DNA of 11,043 nucleotides from the NCBI GenBank assembly GCA_019752915.1, contig JAIELO010000426.1:1-11043 (forward strand). The letters run 5' to 3'. The notes below the pieces were generated by a model. The model worked only from the letters and a program-made list of their open reading frames with translations, was not told the DNA's origin and did no database searches. Positions 1 to 6,305 of this stretch are shown here, one piece after another. The position numbers and the translations under genes are program-made. The first letter of the stretch is position 1. The number at the start of each line of letters is the position of its first letter. The DNA comes from Burkholderiaceae bacterium (GTDB taxonomy: Bacteria > Pseudomonadota > Gammaproteobacteria > Burkholderiales > Burkholderiaceae_D).

Positions 1-1
1 T

Positions 2-346
2 GCACACGAGCACGGGCATGGCCATAACCACCACCACGCTCACCACAGCGACGAGATTGCCGCTTTCGTGTTCAAGAGCCAGCGCCCCTTCGATCCGGCC
101 AAACTCGACGATTTCCTCGGCGGACTGGTGAATGCCTACGGTCCGCGCATGTTGCGCTATAAAGGCGTATTGTGGATGAAGGAAGCCGATCGCAAGGTGG
201 TGTTCCAGGGCGTGCATCAAATCATGGGCAGCGACCTGGGTGCCAAATGGGGAGAAAACGACGTTCGTGGCAGCAAAATGGTATTTATCGGCAAAAATCT
301 ACCGAAAGACATCTTTATTAGCGGTTTAGAACAATGTCTGGTATAA
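2..346 (+). CDS. CobW/COG0523-family G3E GTPase, C-terminal part (putative metal chaperone); 5' end outside window
   Basis: Only the last 114 residues are present; the reading frame is open from base 2, so the gene starts upstream of the window and its GTPase motifs cannot be seen. The visible part opens with a histidine-rich stretch (nine His in the first 15 residues, mixed with Gly, Ala and Asn). It continues with a CobW C-terminal domain (about residues 20-114) that has the pattern typical of this family: an FVF/RPFD strand, an LRYKGVLW segment, an FQGVHQ segment and a final FIGKNLPKD strand and helix. Family members are P-loop GTPases that deliver metals, mostly zinc, to client proteins; the His-rich linker is the usual metal-holding loop. 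dksA follows 89 bp downstream on the same strand, a neighbour often seen for zinc-related COG0523 genes. The metal and the client cannot be told from this fragment. Confidence 0.88.
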   Translation, partial: AHEHGHGHNHHHAHHSDEIAAFVFKSQRPFDPAKLDDFLGGLVNAYGPRMLRYKGVLWMKEADRKVVFQGVHQIMGSDLGAKWGENDVRGSKMVFIGKNLPKDIFISGLEQCLV

Positions 347-356
347 ACTATCGGGG

Positions 357-386
357 TTTTGTGGGGATGGCTAAAAAGCCACAAAA
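357..386. repeat. Inverted repeat between cobW-like gene and dksA
   Basis: The arms TTTTGTGG (357-364) and CCACAAAA (379-386) are exact reverse complements around a 14-base centre. An alternative nested fold pairs TGGCT (368-372) with AGCCA (377-381) over an AAAA loop, extended outward by TTTTG/CAAAA. It begins 10 bp after the stop of the GTPase gene and ends 49 bp before dksA. There is no T-run after it, so it is a poor intrinsic terminator. It could be an operator or an mRNA processing or stability hairpin. I see no match to a Zur-type palindrome. Confidence 0.45.
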
Positions 387-393
387 TTCGGGC

Positions 394-402
394 TGATTAA
401 AT
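394..402 (+). promoter_or_regulatory. Possible extended -10 promoter element for dksA
   Basis: TGATTAAAT fits an extended -10 box (TG, one base, then a hexamer matching TATAAT at four of six positions). Transcription would start near 409, giving a leader of roughly 27 nt that carries the AAGG at 421-424 ahead of the dksA ATG. No convincing -35 box lies 16-18 bp upstream; that region is the right arm of the inverted repeat at 357-386. dksA may equally be transcribed from the upstream GTPase gene. Confidence 0.25.
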
Positions 403-435
403 GTAAACTCTGTCGTATCGAAGGTAAGCGAAGTT

Positions 436-882
436 ATGACCAAAACTAATAAATCGACCCCCGCCGCTGCCGAACGCATCCTGACTGAAGAAGAAATTCT
501 GAAGATGGATGAAAAGGATTATATGAATCCGGCACAAATGGCGTTTTTCAAAGCCAAGCTGCAGTCACTGGAAAAAGAGCTGCTGAAAAACGCAGGCGAA
601 ACCACCGAACACCTGCGCGAAACCGTGCTGGTGCCGGATCCGGCTGACCGCGCCACCATCGAAGAAGAACACGCGCTGGAACTGCGTACCCGCGACCGCG
701 AACGCAAACTGCTGAAAAAAGTACAACAGTCCATCGTCGCGATCGATTCCGGTGATTACGGCTGGTGCGAAGAAACCGGCGAACCGATCGGCATTCCACG
801 CCTGATCGCCCGTCCGACCGCCACGCTGTCGCTGGAAGCCCAGCAACGCCGCGAACTGAAGCAGAAACTGTACGGCGACTAA
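436..882 (+). CDS. dksA: RNA polymerase-binding transcription factor DksA, single-cysteine (zinc-finger-less) form
   Basis: This 148-aa protein matches DksA over its full length. DksA binds in the secondary channel of RNA polymerase and, with ppGpp, shifts transcription from rRNA toward amino-acid and stress genes. The coiled coil (about residues 33-105) carries the conserved tip with D68, D71 and A73, which corresponds to the D-P-x-D-R-A tip of E. coli DksA. K95 and R126 align with E. coli K98 and R129 of the ppGpp site, whereas E. coli K139 aligns with Q136. The C-terminal globular part keeps the fold signature (GDYGWCEETGEPIGI, then RLIARPTAT), but of the four zinc-binding cysteines only C111 remains; the others are T114, S132 and A135. 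Such DksA forms are known in alpha- and betaproteobacteria and resemble the zinc-independent P. aeruginosa DksA2. The ATG is preceded by AAGG at 421-424, and a terminator follows the stop codon. Confidence 0.95.
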   Translation: MTKTNKSTPAAAERILTEEEILKMDEKDYMNPAQMAFFKAKLQSLEKELLKNAGETTEHLRETVLVPDPADRATIEEEHALELRTRDRERKLLKKVQQSIVAIDSGDYGWCEETGEPIGIPRLIARPTATLSLEAQQRRELKQKLYGD

Positions 883-898
883 GCCCTACGCATCCCAG

Positions 899-926
899 AA
901 AAGCACGCAACCGCGTGCTTTTTTTT
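899..926 (+). terminator. Rho-independent terminator of dksA
   Basis: A 10-bp perfect stem, AAAAGCACGC (899-908) with GCGTGCTTTT (913-922), closes an AACC loop and runs into a stretch of eight T (919-926). It starts 16 bp after the dksA stop codon, which fits a strong intrinsic terminator and isolates dksA from the hslVU promoter downstream. Confidence 0.92.
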
Positions 927-960
927 CGTCCCTTGTACCTCAACGAACCGGCAACGTTAT

Positions 961-1025
961 TGCCTCAAAAATAGGGACGCAACGCCAATGCGACGCATTG
1001 GCGTTGCGTCCCTATTTTTGAGGCA
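961..1025. repeat. Perfect 65-nt palindrome (two 32-bp arms, 1-base centre)
   Basis: Bases 961-992 and 994-1025 are exact reverse complements with only A993 between them; symmetry breaks at once outside these limits (T960 opposite T1026). Each arm carries, from the outside inward, a TGCCTC end, an AAAAATAGGGACG block and an AACGCCAATGCG block. It lies 34 bp beyond the T-run of the dksA terminator and 31 bp before the -35 box of the hslVU heat-shock promoter. It has no coding potential of its own and no evident target-site duplication. In either RNA strand it would form a very stable hairpin with an interrupted U-run (TATTTTTG). It could be a REP-like or miniature element, a bidirectional terminator or a protein-binding site; the sequence alone does not decide. 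Confidence 0.9.
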
Positions 1026-1056
1026 TCTTTCGCTGGTGGCGTGCACCGGCGCGGCG

Positions 1057-1084
1057 CTTGCAATTGGCCGGTCCTACCCCATAT
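1057..1084 (+). promoter_or_regulatory. Sigma-32 (RpoH) heat-shock promoter of hslVU
   Basis: The -35 box CTTGCAA (1057-1063) differs at one base from the sigma-32 consensus CTTGAAA, and the -10 box CCCCATAT (1077-1084) matches CCCCATNT exactly, with a 13-bp spacer inside the accepted range. Transcription should begin near 1091, giving a leader of about 32 nt before the hslV start codon. hslVU is a classical RpoH-dependent operon in E. coli, so position, motif and function agree. Confidence 0.85.
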
Positions 1085-1113
1085 GCTCGGCATTGGCAGT
1101 TTGCTTTGACTCT

Positions 1114-1120
1114 GAGGGAG
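1114..1120 (+). promoter_or_regulatory. Ribosome binding site that fixes the hslV start
   Basis: GAGGGAG ends 2 bp before the ATG at 1123 (its GAGG core is 5 bp away). The hslV frame is open upstream to an in-frame ATG at 988 inside the palindrome, but that start lies upstream of the predicted transcription start. This site and the family N-terminus support 1123. Confidence 0.75.
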
Positions 1121-1122
1121 CT

Positions 1123-1665
1123 ATGGAACAATTTCACGGTACCACCATCCTGTGTGTGCGGCGCGGCAATACGGTCGCACTGGGCGGCGATGGGCAGGTT
1201 ACGCTGGGCAACATCGTCATGAAGGGCACGGCCCGCAAAGTCCGTAAAGTCTACGGCGGCAAGGTGCTGGTGGGCTTCGCCGGCGGCACGGCCGACGCCT
1301 TCACGCTGCTCGACCGTTTCGAAGGCAAACTGGAAAAGCATCAGGGCAATCTCTTGCGCGCTTCGGTGGAACTGGCCAAGGACTGGCGTACCGACCGCGT
1401 GCTGCGCCGGCTCGAAGCGATGCTGCTGGTGGCCGATCAGGAGGTGACACTGGTGATTACCGGCAATGGCGACGTGCTCGAGCCCGAAGGTGGCGTGGGC
1501 GCGATCGGCTCGGGCGGCACCTACGCCCAGTCAGCCGCCCGGGCGCTGGTGGACAACACCAGCCTCACCCCGGCAGAGATCGTCAGCAAATCGCTGACCA
1601 TCGCCGGTGAACTGTGCATCTACACCAATCTGAACCACATCATCGAGACTCTGGATCCAGCATGA
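1123..1665 (+). CDS. hslV: ATP-dependent protease subunit HslV (ClpQ peptidase)
   Basis: This 180-aa protein is the threonine peptidase of the HslUV (ClpQY) protease, a cytosolic complex of HslV double hexamers capped by HslU rings that degrades misfolded and regulatory proteins. The N-terminus MEQFHG precedes T7-T8, so the mature enzyme should begin at Thr7 after loss of a six-residue propeptide, longer than the single Met removed in E. coli. Active-site features are visible: T7 (nucleophile), the GDGQ motif with D23, K39 (E. coli mature K33), the [10 protein letters not shown] block (51-60), the AKDWRTDR block (85-92) and the GSGG loop around S130. The ATG at 1123 was chosen over the longer open frame from 988 because of its strong ribosome binding site, the family N-terminus and the sigma-32 promoter. 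Its stop overlaps the hslU start (ATGA). Confidence 0.97.
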   Translation: MEQFHGTTILCVRRGNTVALGGDGQVTLGNIVMKGTARKVRKVYGGKVLVGFAGGTADAFTLLDRFEGKLEKHQGNLLRASVELAKDWRTDRVLRRLEAMLLVADQEVTLVITGNGDVLEPEGGVGAIGSGGTYAQSAARALVDNTSLTPAEIVSKSLTIAGELCIYTNLNHIIETLDPA

Positions 1666-2999
1666 ACATGACTCCGCAAGAAATCGTCGGCGAACTCGAC
1701 AAGCACGTGGTCGGTCAGGCCAAGGCCAAGAAGGCGGTCGCCATCGCCCTGCGCAACCGCTGGCGCCGCCAGCAGGTGGCCGAGCCGCTGCGCCACGAAA
1801 TCACCCCGAAAAACATACTGATGATCGGCCCCACCGGGGTTGGTAAGACGGAAATCGCACGTCGGCTGGCCAAGCTGGCCGATGCGCCGTTCATCAAGAT
1901 CGAAGCCACCAAATTCACCGAAGTGGGCTACGTCGGGCGCGATGTCGATACCATCATCCGTGATCTGATCGACATCGGCATCAAACAGACCCGTTCTGCG
2001 GAAATGGCCAAGGTCCGCGCGCGGGCCGAAGATGCCGCCGAAGACCGGATTCTCGATATTCTGCTGCCACCGGCACGCGACTTCGGCTTCAATGCCGCCA
2101 GTAGCGAAGCCCCGAAAGAAGGCGACACCACCCGCCAGACCTTCCGCAAGCGTCTGCGTCAGGGCGATCTGGACGACAAGGAAATCGAGATCGAACTGGC
2201 CGAGCAAGGCCCGCAGATGGAAATCATGGCGCCGCCCGGCATGGAAGAGATGACGGAACAGATCAAAGGCATGTTCTCGGGGCTGGGCAATGCGCGCAAA
2301 AAGGCCCGCAAGATCAAGATCCGCGAAGCCATGAAAGTGCTGCTCGATGAGGAGGCGGCCAAGCTGGTCAACGACGAGGAAATGAAGCAGAAGGCCATCC
2401 AGAACGTCGAGCAGAACGGCATCGTATTCCTCGACGAAATCGACAAGATCGCCTCGCGTTCGGAAGTGGGCGGCGCCGACGTGTCGCGCGCCGGCGTGCA
2501 GCGCGACCTGCTGCCGCTGGTGGAAGGCACCACCGTCAACACCAAGTACGGCATGATCCGCACCGACCACATCCTGTTCATCGCGTCCGGCGCCTTCCAT
2601 CTGGCCAAGCCGTCCGACCTGATTCCGGAACTGCAGGGACGCTTCCCGATCCGCGTGGAACTGGAATCGCTGTCGATCGCCGATTTCGAACGCATCCTGA
2701 CCAGCACCGATGCCTGCCTGACGCGCCAGTACGCGGCCCTGCTGGCAACGGAAAACGTCACGATCGAGTTTGCCCCGGACGGCATCACCCGGCTGGCGCA
2801 GATTGCCCACTCGGTCAACGAGCGCACCGAAAACATCGGCGCGCGCCGGCTCTACACGGTGATGGAAAAGCTGCTCGAGGAACTGTCGTTCAGCGCCAGC
2901 GACACCAGTGGCCAGCAGATCACCATCGATGCCGGCTACGTCAATGCGCGACTGGACGCCCTGTCCGTCGACGAAGATCTGTCGCGCTACGTGCTGTAA
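1662..2999 (+). CDS. hslU: ATP-dependent protease ATPase subunit HslU (ClpY unfoldase)
   Basis: This 445-aa protein has the length and sequence of HslU, the AAA+ unfoldase that feeds substrates into HslV. Visible motifs, in order: the N-terminal [17 protein letters not shown] segment, Walker A GPTGVGKT (56-63), pore loop GYVG (89-92), the helical I domain (about 110-240, including the APPGMEEM stretch near 190), Walker B IVFLDEID (254-261), sensor 1 in FIASGAF (307-312), the LQGRFPIR box with the arginine finger region (325-331), sensor 2 in IGARRL (392-397), and the C-terminal EDLSRYVL tail that inserts into HslV to activate it. The ATG overlaps the hslV stop by four bases and has no good ribosome binding site of its own, so translation is probably coupled to hslV. 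The frame is open upstream to 1614 within hslV, but that extension is not family-like. Confidence 0.98.
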   Translation: MNMTPQEIVGELDKHVVGQAKAKKAVAIALRNRWRRQQVAEPLRHEITPKNILMIGPTGVGKTEIARRLAKLADAPFIKIEATKFTEVGYVGRDVDTIIRDLIDIGIKQTRSAEMAKVRARAEDAAEDRILDILLPPARDFGFNAASSEAPKEGDTTRQTFRKRLRQGDLDDKEIEIELAEQGPQMEIMAPPGMEEMTEQIKGMFSGLGNARKKARKIKIREAMKVLLDEEAAKLVNDEEMKQKAIQNVEQNGIVFLDEIDKIASRSEVGGADVSRAGVQRDLLPLVEGTTVNTKYGMIRTDHILFIASGAFHLAKPSDLIPELQGRFPIRVELESLSIADFERILTSTDACLTRQYAALLATENVTIEFAPDGITRLAQIAHSVNERTENIGARRLYTVMEKLLEELSFSASDTSGQQITIDAGYVNARLDALSVDEDLSRYVL

Positions 3000-3014
3000 G
3001 CGCCGCGCTACAGC

Positions 3015-3023
3015 AAGGGGGAG
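3015..3023 (+). promoter_or_regulatory. Strong ribosome binding site before the 72-aa ORF
   Basis: AAGGGGGAG lies 2 bp (its GGGG core 5 bp) before the ATG at 3026, in the 26-bp gap after hslU. It is the main support for translation of the small ORF and for its start, compared with other overlapping open frames in the same region. Confidence 0.65.
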
Positions 3024-3025
3024 CA

Positions 3026-3244
3026 ATGGCCAACAAGGCACTGGCAACACGCCAGAAAATGCAGTTCCGGGTAGAACCATCCCAGAAACCGCGCAATCCG
3101 GTGGCACAGGCGGCGCACGCCCGTGCCGGCGGTGCCGGCCCCCATGCCAAACCGCACGCAGCGGACCGGCAGGCAGCCCGACGCCTGCTGGCCCGCCTCA
3201 GCCAGACGGCGCCTTCCGCGCTCGACCCCGACCGCGAGACCTGA
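3026..3244 (+). CDS. Small basic hypothetical protein (72 aa)
   Basis: I do not recognise this protein. It is short, basic (13 Lys/Arg against 5 Asp/Glu) and rich in Ala, Arg, Pro and His, with no membrane segment, signal peptide or cysteine. Residues 1-25 (MANKALATRQKMQF, then RVEPSQKPRNP) look polar and extended. Residues 44-62 (AADRQAARRLLARLSQ) could form an amphipathic helix. It begins 26 bp after hslU with a strong AAGGGGGAG site, so it could be the third gene of the heat-shock operon. Two other open frames overlap it (2908-3270 and 3123-3308, same strand), but neither has a comparable start signal. A role in nucleic-acid or ribosome binding would fit its charge but is only a guess. Conservation was not tested. 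Confidence 0.6.
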   Translation: MANKALATRQKMQFRVEPSQKPRNPVAQAAHARAGGAGPHAKPHAADRQAARRLLARLSQTAPSALDPDRET

Positions 3245-3267
3245 ACGGTCCGCTGGCGCGAGTAGCG

Positions 3268-3276
3268 TGATACGAT
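3268..3276 (+). promoter_or_regulatory. Possible extended -10 promoter for the XRE-type regulator
   Basis: TGATACGAT is an extended -10 box (TG, one base, then TACGAT, matching TATAAT at four of six positions). Transcription would start near 3283, about 22 nt before the ATG at 3305, leaving the AAGG at 3295-3298 in the leader. The -35 region (around 3248-3253) is weak. A T-rich tract (3279-3290) follows. Confidence 0.35.
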
Positions 3277-3304
3277 ACCTTTTGTTTTTTGCACAAGGTC
3301 GCGT

Positions 3305-4054
3305 ATGAGCTCACCTGAAGTCCTCCTCAACGTGCTGCGCAACCAGTTGCGCGGCGCCGGCGTCACCTACAAGATGCTGGCCGAGCGTATCGAAATGAGC
3401 GAATCGAGCGTAAAGCGGATGTTCGGCCAGCAGGATATGCCCCTGTCGCGGCTGGCGCAGATCTGCAAAGCGGCCGGAGTGGCCATGGAAGATGTGCTGC
3501 GCGCGGCCGCCGATGCCACACCACAAGCCGATACCCTCACCCTGACCCAGGAAAAATCCCTGCTGGCGCAGCCCCATCTGCTGCTGATGGCGATCTGCTG
3601 CCTCGGTCACTGGACCCTGGAACAGGTACTGGAAACCTACCAGCTGACAGAAACCGAATGCATCCTGCTGCTGGCCGAACTGGACCGGCTGGGACTGATC
3701 GAACTGAAACCGCTGAACCGCTACCGGCTGCGCGTCTCGAACGCTTTCCGCTGGCTGCCGGACGGACCGGTGCAGCAATTCTTCCGCCAGCACGTGGTGG
3801 CCGATTATTTTGCCGGCAGTTTTAACGGCGCCGGCGAAACTCTGCTGTGCCTGCCAGCGCGGCTGTCGCTGTCCAGCGCACAGGAACTGGTGGGACGCAT
3901 CCAGCAACTGGCCGGCGAACTGGCGCGTTTGCACCAGAGCGAACGCAAACTGGCGCCGCACGAACGCGACGGTTTTACGCTGCTGGTCGGCTTCCGCTCG
4001 TGGGAGTTCTCTGCCTTCACGGCGCTGCGCCGCGCCGCCCCGCCTACCAGATAG
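3305..4054 (+). CDS. XRE-family helix-turn-helix transcriptional regulator
   Basis: This 249-aa protein has a clear Cro/C1-type DNA-binding domain at residues about 6-66: helix 2 in YKMLAERI (22-29) and recognition helix in SESSVKRMF (32-40), followed by LSRLAQICKAAGV. Residues 85-145 look like a second, winged-helix-like unit (TLEQVLETYQLTE, then LLAELDRLGLIE, then RYRLRV). The rest (150-245) is alpha/beta, ending in a strand and helix, FTLLVGFRSWEF. The order of a GLIE wing followed by a domain with a long helix (about 190-213) recalls DUF4423/TIGR02147-type regulators, but that is only a resemblance. The start is supported by AAGG six bases upstream. No target is evident. The stop codon lies within the 3' end of the convergent phospholipase gene (11-bp overlap). 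The substrate or signal is unknown. Confidence 0.85.
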   Translation: MSSPEVLLNVLRNQLRGAGVTYKMLAERIEMSESSVKRMFGQQDMPLSRLAQICKAAGVAMEDVLRAAADATPQADTLTLTQEKSLLAQPHLLLMAICCLGHWTLEQVLETYQLTETECILLLAELDRLGLIELKPLNRYRLRVSNAFRWLPDGPVQQFFRQHVVADYFAGSFNGAGETLLCLPARLSLSSAQELVGRIQQLAGELARLHQSERKLAPHERDGFTLLVGFRSWEFSAFTALRRAAPPTR

Positions 4055-6305
4055 GGCCGAGGAACAGATAGCCGCTGCTGTTGCCGCCCTTGGTGGTGCC
4101 GGCTGCGAAATACAGCGGGCCGAAGCGGGTATCGACTGCCACAAAACCGCTGGCCGCCTGACGCAGCGCGCCCCAGCGCAGCGGACTATCCGGGCTATAC
4201 GCACCGCCCGCTTCCAGCGAAAAACCGAGCCGCACATCGCCGCCCAGTGCCGCTGGCATTGCGCCGATGCTGCGCGCCATCACCAGCCGCCCGAAGATGG
4301 TGCGACTGCCCATCACCGATTGCGGCGTCGAGCCGGACAGGCGCATAAAGCCGCCCAGTGTATTGGCCGAATTCCCCCCCACACTGCGCGACCATTCGGC
4401 ATACACATGCCCGGCCCAGCGACTGCGGCTAAAGGCCTGCAAGCCCTGCACGGACTGATTCGCTGCCACCGGCCCCTCGGCCTGGGCATGCATCAGGCGC
4501 TGCCACTTCAGGTTGAACAGCGTGCCACGGGTAGGGAAGGCCACCGTATCCAGACTATCGATATCAAACGACAACTCCTGCAATGTCCGGATCTGGCTCA
4601 GTTCCGTATGGTCTTCGGGCAGGCTCTGGTGCCCCACCACCTTCTGCCGGCCTACCGTATACCGCAGATCGCCCCAGTGGCCGAGCTGGCGTCCCAGCGA
4701 AACATTGGCGGTCCCGGACTTATAGGCATAGCGCGCCTGCCGGAAACCGCTGCTGTCGAACAGGTCGCCCGCTGCCGAACTGTAGGCCAGTTCCGGCGCC
4801 ACATACCACTGCGACCCCACGCCCAGCGGCTGCCAGAACTGCAGCCCCAGCGCACGCTCGGTCCCCACCCCCGCCACAGTACGCAACTCGGCGCCCCAGT
4901 CATTCAGGGACGACAGTACATGCATGCCTTTCAGTTCAAAGGCATTGTTATCGGTAAAATCGCTGCTCAGTTCCAGCCCCACCCGCAAGCGGCTGCGTGC
5001 CCAGTCCGCCTCGGTCGGCTTGATCAGCACCGTGCGGCCATCGCGGTCGTCCCGGATTTCCGTTTCCACCCGCGCCAGGTCGCCGCGCCCGAGCAGCTGA
5101 TTGCCAGCCGTCTGCACCTGCTCGCTGGTGGCCAGCGCGCCCACTTTCAAGCCTGACTGCACCAGCAATTCCTCGGGATTGATGCGGCCACTGGGAGCGA
5201 CTTCGATTTTCGTCAGCATCACCGGCTGGTCGACCCCGACCGGTGCCGACAGGCGTTTCACTTCATACGCCGCGTACTGTGCTTCCGGCAGCGCCAGTTG
5301 CAGCAACTGGCTGCTCATGGCGCGCACCGCTGCTTCGCCGGACTTCATGGCGCGATCGTGACGGGCAAAATCGAGGAAGCCGATGCCGCCCAGATCCGGC
5401 TGCAGCAGGACGTCCCCGGGACGCAGCTCCTTGAGCGAGCGCTGGACATTCTGCTCGGTGAGGATCTGCAGCATCTGCTGCGCCACACTGACGGCGCTGA
5501 TCAATTCCTTTTCCTGTGCCAGCGGCGTACCGACGTTGACGGCGATGATGATTTCCGCCCCCATCTCGCGCGCCACATCGACCGGCAGATTGCGCACCAG
5601 ACCACCGTCGACCAGCAGCCGCTGGTTCACCCGCACCGGCGCGAACACTCCCGGCACGGCCAGCGAGGCGCGCATCGCGAGGAATAAGGGGGTATCGCTC
5701 AGTTCTACCAGTTCTCCCGTTACCAGATCGGACGCCACCGAACGGAACGGCAGTTGCAGCAGGTTCACCGGCTTGTCGCGCGCACCATGCGGCAGCACAC
5801 GGGTCAGCGCCAGTTCCAGCGCCTCGTTACCGGCAGCAGCCGGCGGCAGCGACACGCCATCCATGCGCGCCCCGAATTCGATGCGTGACGGCAGCAGCAG
5901 ATCTTCTTCGCGGCGCCGGTACACCAGTTCATCGCGCGGCGGACGGTCCGCCACCACGGCATTCCAGTCAGTACGGCGCACCAGCCGTTCCAGCTGCTCG
6001 ACCGAGCTGCCGGCCGCATACGCACCACCGACCACGCTGCCCATACTGGTGCCAACCACGATGTCCACCGGTACGCGCAATTCCTGCAAAGCGCGCAGCA
6101 CACCAATGTGGGCAAAGCCGCGCGCACCACCACCGGACAGTACCAGCGCCACTTTCGGCCTGACCTTTAGCGCTGCGTCGGGCGCGATCGAACTGGTTTG
6201 CGGCGTGATGCTGGACGCAGGGACCTGCGCCTGCGCTGTGACGCCCAGGGTAGAAAGCAAAAAGCCGCAGCACAGTGCAGCGGCCAGAGTACGGGAGATC
6301 AGCAT
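4044..6305 (-). CDS. Patatin-like phospholipase with POTRA and outer-membrane beta-barrel (PlpD-type, type Vd autotransporter)
   Basis: A 753-aa protein with three parts. Residues 1-27 form a signal peptide ending at AQA. The patatin domain (about 52-255) has the oxyanion loop GGGARG (58-63), the nucleophile elbow G85-T86-S87-M88-G89 and the catalytic Asp in DGG (D233), so the Ser-Asp dyad is intact. A single POTRA-like region (about 364-432) leads into a C-terminal beta-barrel of the surface-antigen/D15 type (about 438-753), ending in PIW, an aromatic residue as expected for outer-membrane proteins. P. aeruginosa PlpD has this architecture and exports its lipase domain through its own barrel, so phospholipase A or lysophospholipase activity at the cell surface is likely. 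The start is 8 bp after the gspC-like stop, and AGG of the presumed ribosome binding site overlaps that stop. It is probably the last gene of the gsp operon. Whether the passenger is released is unknown. Confidence 0.92.
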   Translation of the reverse strand: MLISRTLAAALCCGFLLSTLGVTAQAQVPASSITPQTSSIAPDAALKVRPKVALVLSGGGARGFAHIGVLRALQELRVPVDIVVGTSMGSVVGGAYAAGSSVEQLERLVRRTDWNAVVADRPPRDELVYRRREEDLLLPSRIEFGARMDGVSLPPAAAGNEALELALTRVLPHGARDKPVNLLQLPFRSVASDLVTGELVELSDTPLFLAMRASLAVPGVFAPVRVNQRLLVDGGLVRNLPVDVAREMGAEIIIAVNVGTPLAQEKELISAVSVAQQMLQILTEQNVQRSLKELRPGDVLLQPDLGGIGFLDFARHDRAMKSGEAAVRAMSSQLLQLALPEAQYAAYEVKRLSAPVGVDQPVMLTKIEVAPSGRINPEELLVQSGLKVGALATSEQVQTAGNQLLGRGDLARVETEIRDDRDGRTVLIKPTEADWARSRLRVGLELSSDFTDNNAFELKGMHVLSSLNDWGAELRTVAGVGTERALGLQFWQPLGVGSQWYVAPELAYSSAAGDLFDSSGFRQARYAYKSGTANVSLGRQLGHWGDLRYTVGRQKVVGHQSLPEDHTELSQIRTLQELSFDIDSLDTVAFPTRGTLFNLKWQRLMHAQAEGPVAANQSVQGLQAFSRSRWAGHVYAEWSRSVGGNSANTLGGFMRLSGSTPQSVMGSRTIFGRLVMARSIGAMPAALGGDVRLGFSLEAGGAYSPDSPLRWGALRQAASGFVAVDTRFGPLYFAAGTTKGGNSSGYLFLGPIW

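Noticed and set aside
436..882. DksA read as a pseudogene because of the missing cysteines
   Set aside because: The frame is full length, the coiled-coil tip and globular fold are intact, and one-cysteine DksA forms are known in alpha- and betaproteobacteria.
961..1025. Palindrome called simply the terminator of dksA
   Set aside because: A clear intrinsic terminator with eight T already ends dksA at 899-926; the palindrome is three times longer and has only an interrupted T-run.
988..1122. N-terminal extension of hslV by 45 codons from an ATG inside the palindrome
   Set aside because: It lies upstream of the predicted sigma-32 transcription start, has no ribosome binding site and is not HslV-like; the ATG at 1123 has GAGGGAG upstream and the family N-terminus.
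1614..1661. N-terminal extension of hslU into hslV
   Set aside because: The 16 extra residues are the hslV sequence read in another frame; the overlapping ATGA start at 1662 fits the family.
1620..3107. Long open frame antisense to hslU (495 codons, minus strand)
   Set aside because: Composition is that of a GC-rich shadow frame, it has no recognisable domain, and it lies wholly opposite a certain gene.
3238..3250. Short hairpin (GACC/GGTC) after the 72-aa ORF as a terminator
   Set aside because: Only four base pairs and no T-run directly after; too weak to call.
3810..5156. Long plus-strand open frame opposite the phospholipase gene (448 codons)
   Set aside because: Rich in Arg, His, Pro and Gln with no domain; a mirror frame of the phospholipase coding sequence.
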